A stretch of 36,063 nt of DNA from a virus: the IMG/VR virus record IMGVR_UViG_3300049732_000389, positions 1 through 36,063 of that record, one strand, 5' to 3'. The notes beneath the pieces were generated by a model. The model did no database searches, was not told the origin of the DNA, and saw nothing but the letters and a program-made list of their open reading frames with translations. Positions 35,991 to 36,063 of this stretch are shown here, piece by piece (the first letter of the stretch is position 1; every line of letters starts with the position of its first letter). Position numbers and translations under genes: made by a program.

Positions 35991-36063
35991 CTCGTGTCCT
36001 CCGCTCTGCCCCTCGCGGGGCGGGTAACCTCACTCGGCCGAAAGATCATGCGCGATCGGGGGC
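35991..36063. other. Right end of the window, upstream of terS
   Basis: This short stretch holds the terS ribosome site (GGAGGACACGAG) and a small hairpin-forming GCCCCGCGAGGGGC. Read on the minus strand, it also continues the frame of the gene cut at the left edge if the ends are joined. No cos-like sequence was recognised. Confidence 0.4.

Noticed and set aside
33811-36027. A 738-codon plus-strand frame opposite the terminase genes
   Set aside because: Very Arg-rich shadow frame produced by G+C-rich codons of the terminase genes, which have clear motifs.
1-36063. CRISPR arrays, insertion sequences or rRNA genes
   Set aside because: No regularly spaced repeat-spacer units, transposase motifs or rRNA-like sequence were seen on either strand.

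Overview
The window reads as a nearly complete, high-G+C temperate siphophage genome of about 36 kb, probably a circular or circularly permuted map cut open at an arbitrary point. Coding DNA is very G+C rich, and most genes sit on the minus strand in long runs of 1- or 4-base stop/start overlaps. The host is probably a high-G+C Gram-negative bacterium. This is inferred from a DUF4124-like exported protein, a probable lipoprotein, and an attachment site made from the 3' half of a bacterial tRNA, best read as tRNA-Glu(CTC). No host housekeeping gene is present, so the taxon cannot be fixed.

Layout. Positions 6491 down to 1 (minus) are the early operon: small Cys-rich proteins, a Bet/RecT annealing protein, a C5-cytosine methyltransferase stub, a RusA-like resolvase, a replisome-organizer-like initiator with origin-like repeats inside its gene, an antirepressor-like protein, several very small membrane or zinc-binding proteins, an HNH nuclease and a gene cut by the left edge. 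Positions 6492 to 6750 hold attP: a tRNA 3' fragment flanked by repeated GCACAC motifs. Positions 6751 to 8112 (plus) hold a small gene and a tyrosine integrase. Positions 8087 to 8982 (minus) are the XRE-repressor operon, facing the integrase. A control region (8983 to 9252) separates it from a divergent ribbon-helix-helix protein (9253 to 9501). Positions 9498 to 11264 (minus) carry a zinc-finger protein and a ParB-like DGQHR protein. Positions 11632 to 12033 (plus) encode a secreted DUF4124-like protein, a candidate lysogenic-conversion gene. Hairpins at 12058 to 12140 separate it from the convergent end of the late genes.

The late genes occupy 35990 down to 12173 (minus), in classic order: small and large terminase, three small genes, HK97-type portal, a block of surface or structural genes (including an M14 carboxypeptidase with a TIG-like domain and a LamG-like protein), ClpP-like prohead protease, HK97-fold capsid, connector and tail-completion proteins, tail tube, tail chaperone with a probable -1 frameshift extension, tape measure, tail-tip proteins and fibres, with one HNH gene inserted. 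The tail is of the non-contractile long type, since there is a tape measure and tail tube but no sheath.

If the two window ends are joined, the early and late minus-strand genes form one co-oriented block and the gene cut at position 1 stays open into the terminase. The most interesting observations are the origin-like repeat cluster inside the initiator gene, the phased integrase-arm-like repeats around attP, the M14 carboxypeptidase and other surface-type proteins placed among head genes with no recognisable endolysin, a methyltransferase reduced to its cofactor-binding start, a run of tiny Cys-rich genes (one apparently with a CTG start), and a 10-bp phased repeat next to the portal gene.
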